Shown here: piece after piece, positions 28,737 through 41,400 of the stretch | Layout of the letters: every line of letters starts with the position of its first letter | Numbering within the stretch: the first letter of the stretch is position 1 | NCBI GenBank assembly: GCA_036245525.1 | Contig: BTPG01000005.1 | Span: 115,115,880-115,179,879 of the forward strand | Length of the DNA: 64,000 bases | Direction of reading: 5' to 3' | DNA from: Semisulcospira habei | Taxonomy: Eukaryota > Mollusca > Gastropoda > Semisulcospiridae | Translations under genes and position numbers: made by a program | The notes under the pieces: model-generated | The model's database searches: none | What the model was told of the DNA's origin: nothing | The model's input: only the letters and a program-made list of their open reading frames with translations

Positions 28737-28971
28737 CCCCTTGACTGCCAGTGGACGCGGATTTCGCGCCTGAAACCAATGCACACTGACTGGCATTCGC
28801 GTGAAGAACTCAAACGTGGGCACACAGCACACAGGACTAACAAGAGACATAAATCCTCATGAGCCCACGCGACAGTGGGGGCTCATGAAGATTTATGTGT
28901 CGCGGGGGGCTCATGAGGATTTATGTCTCTTGCAGATGGGTAGCACTCACCTAATCCCGCCAGCTAAGGGG
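28737..28971. mobile_element. TTAA-type MITE, family A, triple-armed hairpin
   Basis: The left end reads TTAGCCCCTTGACTGCCAGT and the right end GGGG-TTAA, so one flank is TTAG (mutated). The inner hairpin (28,841-28,932) has three arms: two ATAAATCCTCATGAGCC-type arms and a third in between, as if one arm was duplicated. Confidence 0.6.
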
Positions 28972-28975
28972 TTAA

Positions 28976-30819
28976 CTATCACAAGGTTCGTACCTAGAAC
29001 CACTGTAATCCATCCCCCCCCCCCCCCCACCCCTTCGAAGCGAACAATAACAGTTTACACGCAAACCCAATTCTTGAATGATAACTGAGAGAAGCGAAAG
29101 ATGGTGGCATGGGGGAAGGGGTGACAGGAAATTGAAATGCGGCCAACAGCCAGTGGCTTCTTCACTGATCGATACACACCCAATATCTCATGATCGGCAG
29201 CGCACAGAAGCCCGCCCCTGCCTTAACCGTCACTGAAGTCAGTCTGAATAGGAATCCTTTTGGGAATACTGAGACCATATCACGTAGACAAACAACGCCC
29301 CCCCCCCCCCTCCCTCCCCTCCCCCTGTCCCTCCCCCTCCCCCAATCACCCACCATACAAAGACAAACATACGCCAGTAAAACATACACAACTCTGCCTT
29401 GGCACAAGAAAACAAGTGATGGATCAACCCACACTGGTTGTCTCCCTCGATTTGCTGTGCTGTTCAGTGCAGCAAATAGAAGAAGACCACAAGTGTGGGA
29501 TCAACAATGATGTTCTAGTGTGCCAGAATAGCATGCGGCTATGAGGCAAATTCCAAAAAGCTAGATTCTGTCACCACCCTCGAGGTTGATCATTTTGCCG
29601 AACTGGTATGCAGTCTACCATAAGGCACCCTGCATAAGCCACCACAAAGGGAGATAGGCGGCCATGACAGTTCATGGATAGTGCCACATTACATGTACAT
29701 GTACTTGGAAGCCTAGTGCATGGGAAATTGCCATGCTAATCAGACAGTATCCCTGAACTATACTGGCTGACAAAAGACTCATAAGTTAGTTAGTATTCTG
29801 GCAACAGTTATTTGGGTTTAGCGCCGAGCAGGCAACTAAGGCCATCTCACAGCGGGGACTCAGAAGTTGGTCAGACTAATGCACAGTGTTTGTGGTTCAA
29901 ACATTAAAGGGAGAAAATTAAAATTTAAGAGAGGCAATCTGATTTAGGAATAACTCCTATTGATAACTGTTACACCTCAAGCTGTCGCACACCCCAGCCT
30001 GTGCACAAGAACCTTTCCGGTCTTGAGTAGTCTCGTAATGGAGGCATGCCCCTTGGTGATTGGTTGATCATTTGGGAAGGCGCAATTTACAAGCTGACTT
30101 GTACAGATCTTGATCTAGATCTGGAAAATTAAATGACGTTTTAATGGATCTTGGTTACAGAAAGCTGACTCAATTTAGCGGTAAGCAGAAACAAATCTGC
30201 AAAAGGCACACAGTCTGAAATGACTTAATAACAAAAAAAAAAACATTATGTGGGCGCTCTTTTGCTTATTAAAGTTATTTCAAACAAACTTATCTTTAAA
30301 ATTGTCAAATCTGCACCACGTTTTAAAAATGTTTCACATATATGTCCACTGGTCACGTGATGAATTTGAGACCGGAAGACCTTTTGTGCAAGGGCTGGGG
30401 CATGCCACAGCTTGGGGCGTAACAATAATGCCTCCCAGAGTTCTGAAAGTCATTCCAGTTTGTCCTACAAGTTGTCAGATGATCAAACATGATGACAATT
30501 CACAAGTGAGAAACACACTGCTACAAAACCAACAGACAAGACAATGGCAGCAATTAGATTAATAGACTATCAATAATCTCTTATTAATAAATCATTTGCA
30601 CAGCGCCAACAAACACCACAGCAGTCATGCCCTGTTTGCAGAAGCACATTATGGAGAAAAGCTCCAGAGAAATGCATCATATGATAGAAGAACGTGCATG
30701 ACATGCAAGAATAGAATTTGGACAGGGTTCCAGGGACCTGGCCAGGCTTACAACTTTTACATCAGACTTTGTGGACATAAAATGCCAAAATGAACCAAAG
30801 TGATGCAAAGAGCCTCAAC
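28976..30819. other. Non-coding DNA, low-complexity C runs
   Basis: Poly-C tracts at about 29,012 and 29,299 and a decayed family C hairpin at 29,429-29,500. No supported gene; the Pro-rich frames come from the C runs. Confidence 0.5.
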
Positions 30820-30823
30820 TTAA

Positions 30824-31038
30824 CCCCATCACTGCCAGTGGACACAGACTGGTTTTTGAAATCACTGTACATTCAATGGCAAAGATCTTTATCCGTCAAA
30901 TACAAAAGGAACATAGATGCAGATGGTGGTTTTCGCAAGAGGCATAGATCCTCATGAGCCGCCGCAATTGTGGGGGCTCATGAAGATCTATACCTCTTGC
31001 AGCTGGGTGGTGTTCACATTTTCTTGGCAGTGAAGAGG
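30824..31038. mobile_element. Palindromic TTAA MITE, family A, complete
   Basis: TTAA at 30820-30823 and 31039-31042. Inverted ends are CCCCATCACTGCCAGTGG and TTGGCAGTGAAGAGG. The central hairpin (30,936-31,000) is the AAGAGGCATAGATCCTCATG family A palindrome. Confidence 0.8.
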
Positions 31039-31209
31039 TTAAAAAGCTCTAGGTATATTGGAGATCAGCACTTCATGGTGCAGTTTGTGGCTCTTTGACT
31101 ACTTGGGCAGTTTGTGACTCTTTGACTACTGCAGCAATTATTGTCTGTAAATCCGTATGACACACATTTGTAAGTATTTCCTTTCACTGTACTGTACACT
31201 ACCAGAAAT

Positions 31210-31280
31210 GTGTGCTGGTCTGTGATTCTGGGCCTTATGACCTAGAGCCACAAGTTCCAAAATTACAAACCAGCAAACAT
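31210..31280. repeat. Palindromic hairpin, family D
   Basis: TGTGCTGGTCTGTGATTCTG faces an imperfect AAAATTACAAACCAGCA. Confidence 0.75.
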
Positions 31281-31475
31281 ACATGCACTCTCCACAGCCA
31301 GAGATGGCTTCTCATTTCACGAAAACTGGTTACGTTCCTTGGCCTGCTACCCATCATGCATAGTGGACTGGATCAAGAATGGTCTTTAAAGCGTCTAACT
31401 AGTCGCATGCAGAGAATTTGGCATGCCCCATTTACAGGCAAAGAACAATTCCTCCCTTCAGCTGTCCCTCCCAAT

Positions 31476-31540
31476 GCAAGAGGCATAGATTCTCATGAGC
31501 CCCTGCAATGCAGGGGCTCATTAGAATCTATGCCTCTTGC
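31476..31540. repeat. Palindromic hairpin, family A
   Basis: GCAAGAGGCATAGATTCTCA and TGAGCCCCTGC face their reverse complement around AATGC, nearly perfect. Confidence 0.92.
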
Positions 31541-32438
31541 AAGTGAAAGGAGATGAATGAGGGACACTATCACAATGGAACAATCATGGCTGGTCCGATG
31601 GGCATAGAATTCCTGCATATTCAGAGGCCCCCGCACAACCTAATGAATAACAACAATCTGCCAAAATGTGATGTCAATGGAAATCTCTCTGAAAATGTGC
31701 AGTCACAAGCTTGGGCTCCCATCAGCTAACCACTTTAGAAATGCCAACAGTCAATATTTTCAGGGCATCCATGCAATGGTGGGCAAGAAGTGGGCATACA
31801 AGGTTGCAAAAATCAACAGTGGGAGATAGCGTAGAAGCGACAATGTTGAACATCTATTGTCAGACTTCTGGAATGCCCAGATCAACATTTTCATGTATCT
31901 TTCTACTGCCTCCCCCATACAGCACTGACAGTGATAATAAAATGTCATAATGTCACACACACAGACACACGCACCCACACATGCACACACAGAGGTGATG
32001 AAAGTCTAAAAATATAGATACCAAGAGTCAAAAGAAAGCAATTCATTGGCCCGTCAAATGAAAAGCTGCCCACGCTCTTTTGAGCTCCAGATTATTAGTA
32101 TTTACCTTAGTTTAAGTCATTATGTCTTACTTGTGTGTTTTATGTTTCTGTGAGTGAAAGGAAATTTTCCATTTTATGCTTGTCGTTTTATGGACAATAA
32201 AGTTTACTGAAATTAATTCAATTCAATTTGAGGTCATGAGCTTTGCTACCTCTTACGGAGTTTAAATCACCCAAAGCATTTTCAAGTTGCCATATGGAAC
32301 CCTTTTCATCACCCTTGTGCACAAACACAAATCCCCAAGCTCTAAAAATGTAACATGCACATGCATATAAAAAACAGACATTTACATGCATGCATGCACA
32401 CATATACTACAACTACAGCACAGAAACAGGGCACCTAC
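31541..32438. other. ArfGAP1 intron 6 or downstream DNA
   Basis: No further exon could be recognised. An AATAAAG-(AATTC)n-like phrase at about 32,195-32,230 resembles the 3' end of a retroposon. Confidence 0.45.
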
Positions 32439-32495
32439 CTTTTCAGAAGCAGCAGAGGCAAACTTGGTGGCTCCTACCGCAAATGTTGACCAACC
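32439..32495 (-). CDS. ARFGAP1: ArfGAP1 exon 6
   Basis: Encodes 19 residues, [19 protein letters not shown], part of the ALPS membrane-curvature motif. Acceptor TTGCTTCAG and donor GTAGGT; 57 nt, phase 0 at both ends. Confidence 0.9.
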
Positions 32496-35400
32496 CTGAA
32501 GCAAATGCAAGCACCATGTAACATAAATATCTTAATTAGCCCATAAAAAAAGCCCTGATGTGCTAGACAGGATGTGAATCAACCATGAAAGTTCAAAGGT
32601 AATGTCAGAATAACTTGGCGCCTACAGGTGCCAAGCTATTCCGACACCACCCGTGAACTATCATGGTCGATCAGTCACCAGAACTGTGATGTAGCCCTTG
32701 GAGGAATAAATATCTAAAAAATTTAAAATTAGATGTACGATAGACCTCAAAAGATATCAAAATAAAATGTCAGCCTCAGGATGTAACGAGTTAGTAATAG
32801 TACAGACAAAATAGTATGCCACACAGGTTGAACATTATGTCATAAGGCCCAAAATCACAGACCAGCATATGTGGTTGCACAGAACTCTGCTGCATTGATT
32901 ACTGCTGTGTGTTAACTGACTCTGGTAAGTAATGAAGTACTGCAGTATTTTGATATCAGAATTGTTTATAAGGATACATAAACACACACATGTATGCACT
33001 TTTCATCAGAATGATAGAATGAAGAAACATCCAACACCATACTGGTTAAGTAGCTCATCAGGTACACTTCACTTCTTTTGCCAATGGACGTGCCCAAAAA
33101 AGGCAAGCATAGCTGATGATCTACTTGTATTTACATCTCAAACTTAAAATATAAAAAATTATAGCTGATAGTATAGCTGATAATCTACCTAACAGGTGCA
33201 GTGTATGGTGTTTCCTTCATTCTAAGGTATGCATTTTTCAGGGAAAGAAAATTGTAAAGGCAAGATGCAGCTCCCAAATTATCATAATACTACCTGTATT
33301 CACATTTAACAATTTAAATTAAAAAAATAACACTTCAAAGTCTAAATGTGAACATATTCACCTTACAAAGTAGGAGATGCATAGCCAAAATAGTTCAAGG
33401 GTAGTGACAGATTAGCTTGGTGCATCAAAGAACCCTAAAACTATCATGGCCGAGCCAACTCCAACATATGGTACACAGTTTTCATATCCTAGGTGTCCTT
33501 CAAAGTTGTGAAATTATTAATTCTAGATGTAAATTAGTCCTTTTAAATTAATATAAAAACATTTCTCATATGCCAAAGAAACTGAGACTCACTGACTGAA
33601 GTGATGACATTGTGTTCTCAAAAAAGTCATCTTTCTTTGCAGGCTCAACGGTGCTGCCAAACCCAACATATTTCCCACCTTGACTGGGTGGTAAATGGCT
33701 GAAAATGAGACAAGTGAAGTGAAACAGTTAACCCATTTGGCTGCATTACAGCTGGATTTGGATCGACCATGTTAATTCAAGGGTAGTGCCAGATTACATT
33801 GGCGCCAAGCTAATCTGGCACTACCCTTGAATTAACATTGTCAATCCATCTCCTGCAACTGGGTGAATCTACAAAATCAAGCTACATAATCATGTTGCCC
33901 TGTTATACAACTTACAAGCCAAAGGTTAGCATCTGTGATGAAGCTCTATGCCCACGCATAGAGTTCACACAGGGTTTTTGAGTTGTGCTGTCTTGTCAGC
34001 GGTGTTTTGTGTAACGGGTATGCACGAGGTTTCGTGCAATGGTGATGAAAACGATCTGCACGGAGTTTTAGGCCGCAGCTCAGTCTAACCAGAGCGTTAG
34101 ATTATTCAGTATGGGATATTCTTTCAGTGACGACGGACGCATGTGGATATGCTAGCCGTTTTCCATGACTCTGAGACCTAGATTTCAGGAATGTTATTTA
34201 TATGTATTATCGACAGCTACGGGGTTAAAGGTAGTATGCGTTAGTAAGATTTAGTCCAGTTGTGTAGCATTGATATGGTTCAGTTATGTCGGTTTAGAAT
34301 TGGTCGAGATAACCGATTTGCCTATGTAGTTATTTACCGAGATGGATAACTAAGGAATGTGAGGTGTGTATGCCCAAGTCATTATGAAGGTAGTACGTGG
34401 TTGTGTTAAGAATCTTTTCTAATGTACTTCTAATTTTTCTAACTTTTCTAATGTAATTTCCGTGTATCGCGCGTGGGTCAGGTTATAGTCTGTTTCAATG
34501 TAGAGACTGAGTTATGGTGTGTTGCAAATTTAGTCTGTTTTATGAAGCACGAGTGTGTGAATGAACGTTTAGATTTATTTTTATCAGCCAGTTTACGTCA
34601 TGTACCTCATATCATCCAATATGTGTGTGTTTAGCGTTATGATATTAGGACTTTTTGGTACAGAGTTTTTGTGCGGAGCGGAGCGACGTGACGCCGAGAC
34701 GTCACAGTCAACAGAGGCTGCCGCTGGAGGGATGCGAGAGACTTGGTGCCAAGATATCAACGTCAACAGAGGCTGCGCTAGTGGAGCAAGTTGAGAGGAC
34801 GTCCACAGTTCTGGAAACGTGGGACTGCTTCAAGGAACGCGTGACAAGAGAAACTGCACGCCTAGATGTGAAGAAACGTGCAAACGAGACAGAGTGATAA
34901 CAGCAGTGAACAGGTTGGATAATGAGGACTTGTACCTAACCTGTCTTTCACTATATTGTGTGTGGGAGTGAGTGTGAAGTGTTAGATTGGTTGGTTGGTT
35001 GTATATTGCTTAACGTCCCGACAGCAACAAGACTTTCTCAGAATGTGCCTTTTTGTTAGTTAAGTTTAATTAGTAAACGGCCATAGTGAAAAGAGAAATA
35101 GTGTTTTGCGTATACTGCACGAATGCGGCCGACTGAGTTAGTGTTTGTGTATGCACCCGTTGCGTTGTGAGTCTGTGCGTGCGACTGGATTGAAAGTCTG
35201 CGTACGTTTCAGCATCTCTCCAGACAGCACTGGAGCTTCAGAAAAACACTAAAAGATAATACAACACTATAATATATTGTACACAAAGTAGATACAAACT
35301 GCACTACAACTGACTCAGATTAAATCAACAAATGTGTACACACAACACACACACACACGCAAAGCAAGAATGAGCTAGAGACAGAGAGAGAGAGAGAGAG

Positions 35401-38400
35401 AGGAGAGAGACAGGGAGAGTGAGTGATGGGCTAAGGGGAGTTAACTGCAGAGCAGATTCTCACTGATAGTGACACCATACTTACTCTGGTCTGTTCGCAT
35501 TTTCTGCCTGAACTCTATCAAAGAACTGAGTTTTGTGTGAATCAATGTACTCTCTGCAACAACAATGTACAACAGCAGTAAGTGTGTTGTTTTCACAATA
35601 AATGTAATGTACGCTTGAATATAATACATGTATACAAATTGTGGTGCTGCACTGTGGTGACGCATCTTCACTAGGGAAAGAAACCCAAATTTTCCCTCGT
35701 GGGTCAATAAAGTTGTAATATAAAGATCAGCAAGAGCCATACATCCTCATGAGCCCCTTACAGCTTGCGGTAGGTGCATGAGGATCTTGCATGTGGGCTT
35801 CTTACCCTAATGGAGTCATCAACAAATCTGACATGTACTGTTCATGATAATTAACCCTTATCATTCGGAATACACCAGTGTGTGAAATAAGTTTGACTAA
35901 AATAGTTCAAGGGTGGTGCCAAAATAGCTTGCTATTCTGGCACCACCCTTGAACTAAAGCCATTTGTCTGTGTCCTTATCTGTGAGTACTATAATGTAGC
36001 TTGCATATGGCAGTGTACAGATTTGAAGCTTTAGCCTCAGTATGATATGGGTTAAACTGATGGACTAGTCAAAACTAATAACCCTCTGTCACTAGCGGTT
36101 TTTGTCACTATCATTCCTGCAGGAATCATTGTGACAAAACTCGCTTCAGACAGCCAAATGGTAAAACACTCATAATATGACTATGACACAAAAGCTATAC
36201 AGCACAAATTTACTTTAAAAGATGCAACTACCAATTAATTTAGCAATACCTGCAATTGTCACCAAAAAGTTAAGACTTAACTATGAACATATCATAATTA
36301 TGACGTGTGCCAAAAAACAAAACCACTCCACCACTTTAAAATGTATTAAAAAATGTCAAGCACTTCAGCAGAGCTCAAACAGTTCAACTCAAACATCGAT
36401 AGCATGATGACCCCGCCCCCCCCCCCCCCCCCCTCCCCCCCAAAAAAAAAAAAAAAATAAAATAAATAAATAAATAAAATAAACCAACCACCAAACACCA
36501 CGCATTCCTTTTTTTAAAAACATACTAATTACTCCAGTCCCACTCACTTCGACAGAGGCTCAGAATCCTGGTACCCAGAATTAAACTGTCCCAGCTCGGC
36601 AGCACTGTTGCTGTGGTGCACCCCAGACCCCGACCCGAACCCCGAGTTGACAGCAGAGAGACGGGAGGTAGAGCTAGATGATGACAAACGTGGTGAGAAG
36701 GCCACATAGTCACGGGCTTTTGAGGTCTCTATGCTCCATGCCTTTCCCTCAGCTTCTGTGGAAATCTGAAAAAGAATCGAGAAACTCAATGAACCCTAAG
36801 GTCAAAATTCCTAGATCTGTGAGTTGTCCTTAAAAGATTACAGCACAGTTCAGGAGATAAATTGACTAGGATACCTCAAGAGCTGTGCCAGAATAGCTTG
36901 ATGCCTATAGGCAACAAGCTATTCTGGCACCTCCCATGATCTATCCTGGTAACTCCATCTTCTGATGCAAAGCATTTAACCCATTTAGCCCTGGACCCTG
37001 CAGCAGAAGATGGATTGATCATGATAATTCAAGGCTCCTACAACTGGTCGCTAGACAATGCCACCAAACGTTTGGAAATGCGGCTGTGGGGTTAAGACAG
37101 TTACTTAATTTTTTGCCAACTAAGTCATTTTTCTGTATTATATGCTCTTCTACTAAGTAATTTTGTTGAGTTCATTTATGGATCTGGTACGCGTGCCAAA
37201 TAATGGCTTGTAACGACACATTCAGTGCTAAAAGTAGCCAAGCAACCGCACTGCAAGCGAACCTTGGGCAGATCTCACCGCATATAGTGTTCTAGGGGAT
37301 TTAACCCATTTAGCCCCGAGTCCCTATAGCAGGAGATGAATTGACCATGATAATTCAAGGGTAGTCCCAGATGAGCTTGGTGCCTTTTGGCGTCAAGCTA
37401 ATCTGGGACTATCCTTAAATTATCATGGTCAATTCATCTCCTGCAACTGTTGGTGTTACACAGTCGTTTGATAGCACCTTCAAAATTTGGGAAATGTGGC
37501 CGTGGGGTTTAATGGGTTAATTTCACAGCAACTGAAGCTGCCATGCATAGGCAAAGAGCTACGAGAGCAGTACAGGTGTGAATGCATTACAATGCACCTA
37601 CCTAGTCAACATTACACTCATAGTCACATCCAATTATTATTTTTCTTTATCTCTCTTGTGACAACAGAAGTCAAAAACAAATAAATCAATCGTAGCATCA
37701 GACTCTTGTGTCACCGTTAATTCAGGCAGTCTGTTGGGAGTTCTTTCTGCTGGTTCTCACGCTCTTCCTCTCCCTCCACTTTGGTATCAGTTTAACCCAT
37801 TTAGCCCCAGGACACTGCAGCAGGTGATGGATTGATCATAATTCAAGGGTAGTGCCAGATGAGTTTGGCGCCTGAAGGCGCCAAGCTCATCTGGCACTAC
37901 CCTTGAATTATCATGATCAATCCATCTCCTACAATTGGTACATAGTCATTAGACAACGCCTCCAAACGTTTGGAATGGAGGCCGTGGGGTTAAGAGGGTT
38001 AAGGCCACTTTATAAATTTTAAATACAAGCGATCAAAATTTCCAAAACTGTAATACCCTTCACACCATGTGAGTGTCCCGTTTTTGTCTTGTGCTGTGTT
38101 TGTGTTCAGAGAGAAAGGCAATGCCTAAAAGTAGGCATTTTCCCACATTTGTCCTGTGAACCTAGACCTTCAACAATTGTAAATTCTATTTACTTATTTC
38201 TTGATTCCATGACCTTGACCTTTGAGAAAGGTCGCTGAAATTGGTACTTTTAGAAAGGTCTTGCCACAAAGTATCCTTGGGCCAAATTTAAGGACTGTGG
38301 CTTGCATAGCATCACAGAAAAATTAATTTTTCTCTAAAATGTATTTTTTTGAAAAATACTTACCGATGACATTACTAACTGGAAGCTTCGCTTTGCATGT

Positions 38401-41400
38401 CAATTTTAGCTCAAAAAACTTACCGTGATGCCCTCTAAGGGAGGCAATTACTGGTGTGCCATTACCAGGGCACTCCCGAGTGGCCGACCGTACTACTGTA
38501 TCCGGTGGCGCACTCACCCTTACTCGCCAGTATCTGAGCCTTAACTCTAAGCGGCAAGCGGGGTAGGAGGGAAGGACGTCTTCTCAAAATCATTACCGAT
38601 GACATTACTAATTGGAATTGCGAATAAGAGGTGGGAGAACACCTCCCATTGCCGCCGCTGAAGCGCAGAATCAAGGCCCCTCCCTACGCGCCCAATCCCG
38701 ACAATTTTAGCTAGGCGAACCTAAGGCGCCTGAGGTGCCGGGAGGGAGCGCTGCGCCGGCGAGATGACCTCCGCCAGGCCCAGGTTGATGCGCCGGCCGG
38801 ATAGATCTCGTAGGTAAGGAAGATGAGAGAAGACTCGATCCGTCAACCCACGGTTGCCACAGTATCCCTCTCTGCCACCGATGCTCTCTGCCACTGTTCA
38901 GACGTCCTACCTGAAGGTCTGGATGCACATGGTAGGCTTGCTCAGGCCGAGCTCTTGTGTGGGGACCGAATCACCCACGTAGCCAGCAGGAGATTGTCTG
39001 TGCTGAACGCCTCGTCTCCCCGGGGCCAAGGACAGGAACGGCGCGAACATCCTAGTCGTAGCGGCTTAGAGCTGTGCAGGCACAATTAAGGCCCTGAAGG
39101 TCCTGTGTCCGTAATCCCGTGCCTGATTCGTCGCCCTGAGGGTCAGATGAAGACGACTTGTGGGTTGTCGCCGGAGAGGAGTTCCTTGCCAAGAAGGCAG
39201 TGTCCGTAAGCAGCTGTGAAGCTCCATAGGTCCTCCATTGGCGACATGAGGGACGTACCGAAGGCATGTAACACACTGACAGGAGCTGTGGCAAGTGCAA
39301 CCAGAAGCAGGTCTCCTGGTAATGTCCCACAAAGAACGCGGCCAACTGGGGTTGGTAAGGTCCGTGGGGAAAACCGCTCCGTGGCGCACCGAGCCTGGAG
39401 AATGCCCACTTACCTTCGTAGACATAACGAGAGGCGCTCCTCCTGGCTGCAGAACTCGCTTCCACCATAGCCCCCGCAAAGCCTCTAGCAGAGAGGGATT
39501 GCAGGACAACATGTGTAAGACCTCAGAACCTCTGGGCACGGGTGGAACAGCCGTTGCCTTGGCTGCTTGAGCACCGTACTTGTCGCAGACGGCACCCGTG
39601 AAGGGTACGTCGCAAGAACAAGAAGTGTGGTCCAACTCTTGGACCAGCTGCATGGCTCCAGTAGTCCCAGAACCGTAGGAGGAGACGCACAGCGAAGCCT
39701 GTAGTTCGGTCTTTGACAAAAGGACAGACCCACAGAGATTCTCGATGGCGAGCAGAGTAGCTGGAAGATATCTGGCCGTAGCGACGATTCCAAGTGCAAC
39801 CGGGCCTCGAAGAGGCCTAGCACATCCCTAGTGCACGTCGATCTTCCCAAGAAAACCAGCTGCAGCGCTTCATCTCCAACCAGTTGAAGTGACTGCCTTA
39901 GGGGAGACGATCCGCTGCGGTGCTAGCAGGTCCAACAGTCTACCCAAATGTAAGGCTCCGAGTGACGCATCTACTCTGCACTGAATCCGTCCTACTGGAA
40001 GTCCTACTCGAACATGATGGCCAAGAATTCAGTACCTCGCTGGAACCCACGTGAAGGTACCACGTAGGATGTGCCCCGTAGAAAAAGGAGCCTAGTCGAC
40101 GAAGAATCGCCTGCAGGAACCTCTGCCGGCCGCCAAGTGCTCGCCAACTGGTTCCGTAACAGTCTGACATCCAGCTGTAAAGAAGTCCTGGAGACGCGCC
40201 GCTGCCCTCAGCGCTATGACCGTCTCCATCTGCCGCGATGCCGAAAGAACTTGTTCCAGGCTGACAGGTCGAAGATCGATCGCCATTTCCGCCGGCTTGG
40301 GTACGAGCAAGAGTTGACTGTATTGCCGAGGAGTCGGAACGCCGGACCACCTCTATGGTTTACCACTGTAAGGTCCTGCCACTCTGCCGTCATGTCCCAT
40401 CTCCCAGTACTCGCGACCCCAGGATGAGTGCTTCCACAGCGTCATCTGTAAACAGGAAAACTCTTGTTTTATCCTCGTCAGTGACCACTGGCTGCGCCCT
40501 GCCTGCACCAACGCGCTCTCATCCACCGCCGGGCGGGTACCTGCATAACAAAGCTGGTGGGAGTGAATCCATCCTTTCTGGTCAAAAGTGCCCGAGAAGA
40601 ACACCAGCTCTCCAAGTTGTCTCCACGCAGAAGTGCGAACGCCTCCGCTAGGAGCCGAAACCTGTCGGTTGAGGAGGAGACTTGTAGCGCTTGGCCGCCG
40701 TGGAGCGAAAGACCAATGCCATGGCCCTACTTACCAATGTGACGACGGGGGGCAGCGCTCTGGCGAGAGAAGGATGCAAAGAGACGGAACGCCTCGTCCA
40801 ACCAGGTGCGCAAGTCTGAACTGCATCTATGAACATGATGGCGAGTGATGCTGGCCCACGCAGTGACGTTGGTCGGACCACGTCCTCTCCCAGCGCTGAC
40901 ACCTAGTCCTACTACTTACGAAGGTAGACTGCCTACCTCCTCGTCATCTGCCGCACGGTGGGAAGCGGCTGCCACTGCCGGTCCCAGGACCGCGCCATCG
41001 GTGTCACAGAGCCGTCGCCTCCGTCCACTGGCTGCCATCCGACTAGCTCCGGAGCTGACGTCAAAACTGCGCCTCCGCGGAAGAGTGGTCCCTGCCAATC
41101 CAGCCCGAAAATCTGCTGCGGTCTGCCGGCATGGCCTGTGTCAGTGTCCCTGGAAGGCTGCTACGTCCAACGCCGTCAACCGTGCGACGCCGGTGCTGAC
41201 CTCAAACTGTGTCTGCGGAAGAGAGGTCCCTGCCAACCGGCCCGAAGATCTGCTGCAGTCCGGCGACATGGCCTGTGTCGGTAACGGTGTCCCTGGCAGG
41301 TGACTCCGTCCACCAGCTGTCCACTGCGCTACCCCGGCACTTACCTCGAACTGCGTCTCCGCTGAAGAGTGGTCCCTGTCAATCCAGCCCGAAGATCTGC

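Noticed and set aside
29162..29544. Overlapping Pro-rich and Gly-rich frames
   Set aside because: Opposite-strand readings of one C-rich low-complexity tract.
34600..34897. Possible ArfGAP1 or unrelated exon
   Set aside because: Two overlapping frames, no domain, and exons 4 and 5 already join in phase across this intron.
38323..38517. 64-residue frame similar to one at 43,685
   Set aside because: The similarity comes from the inverted terminal repeats of the DIRS-like element, not from paralogous genes.
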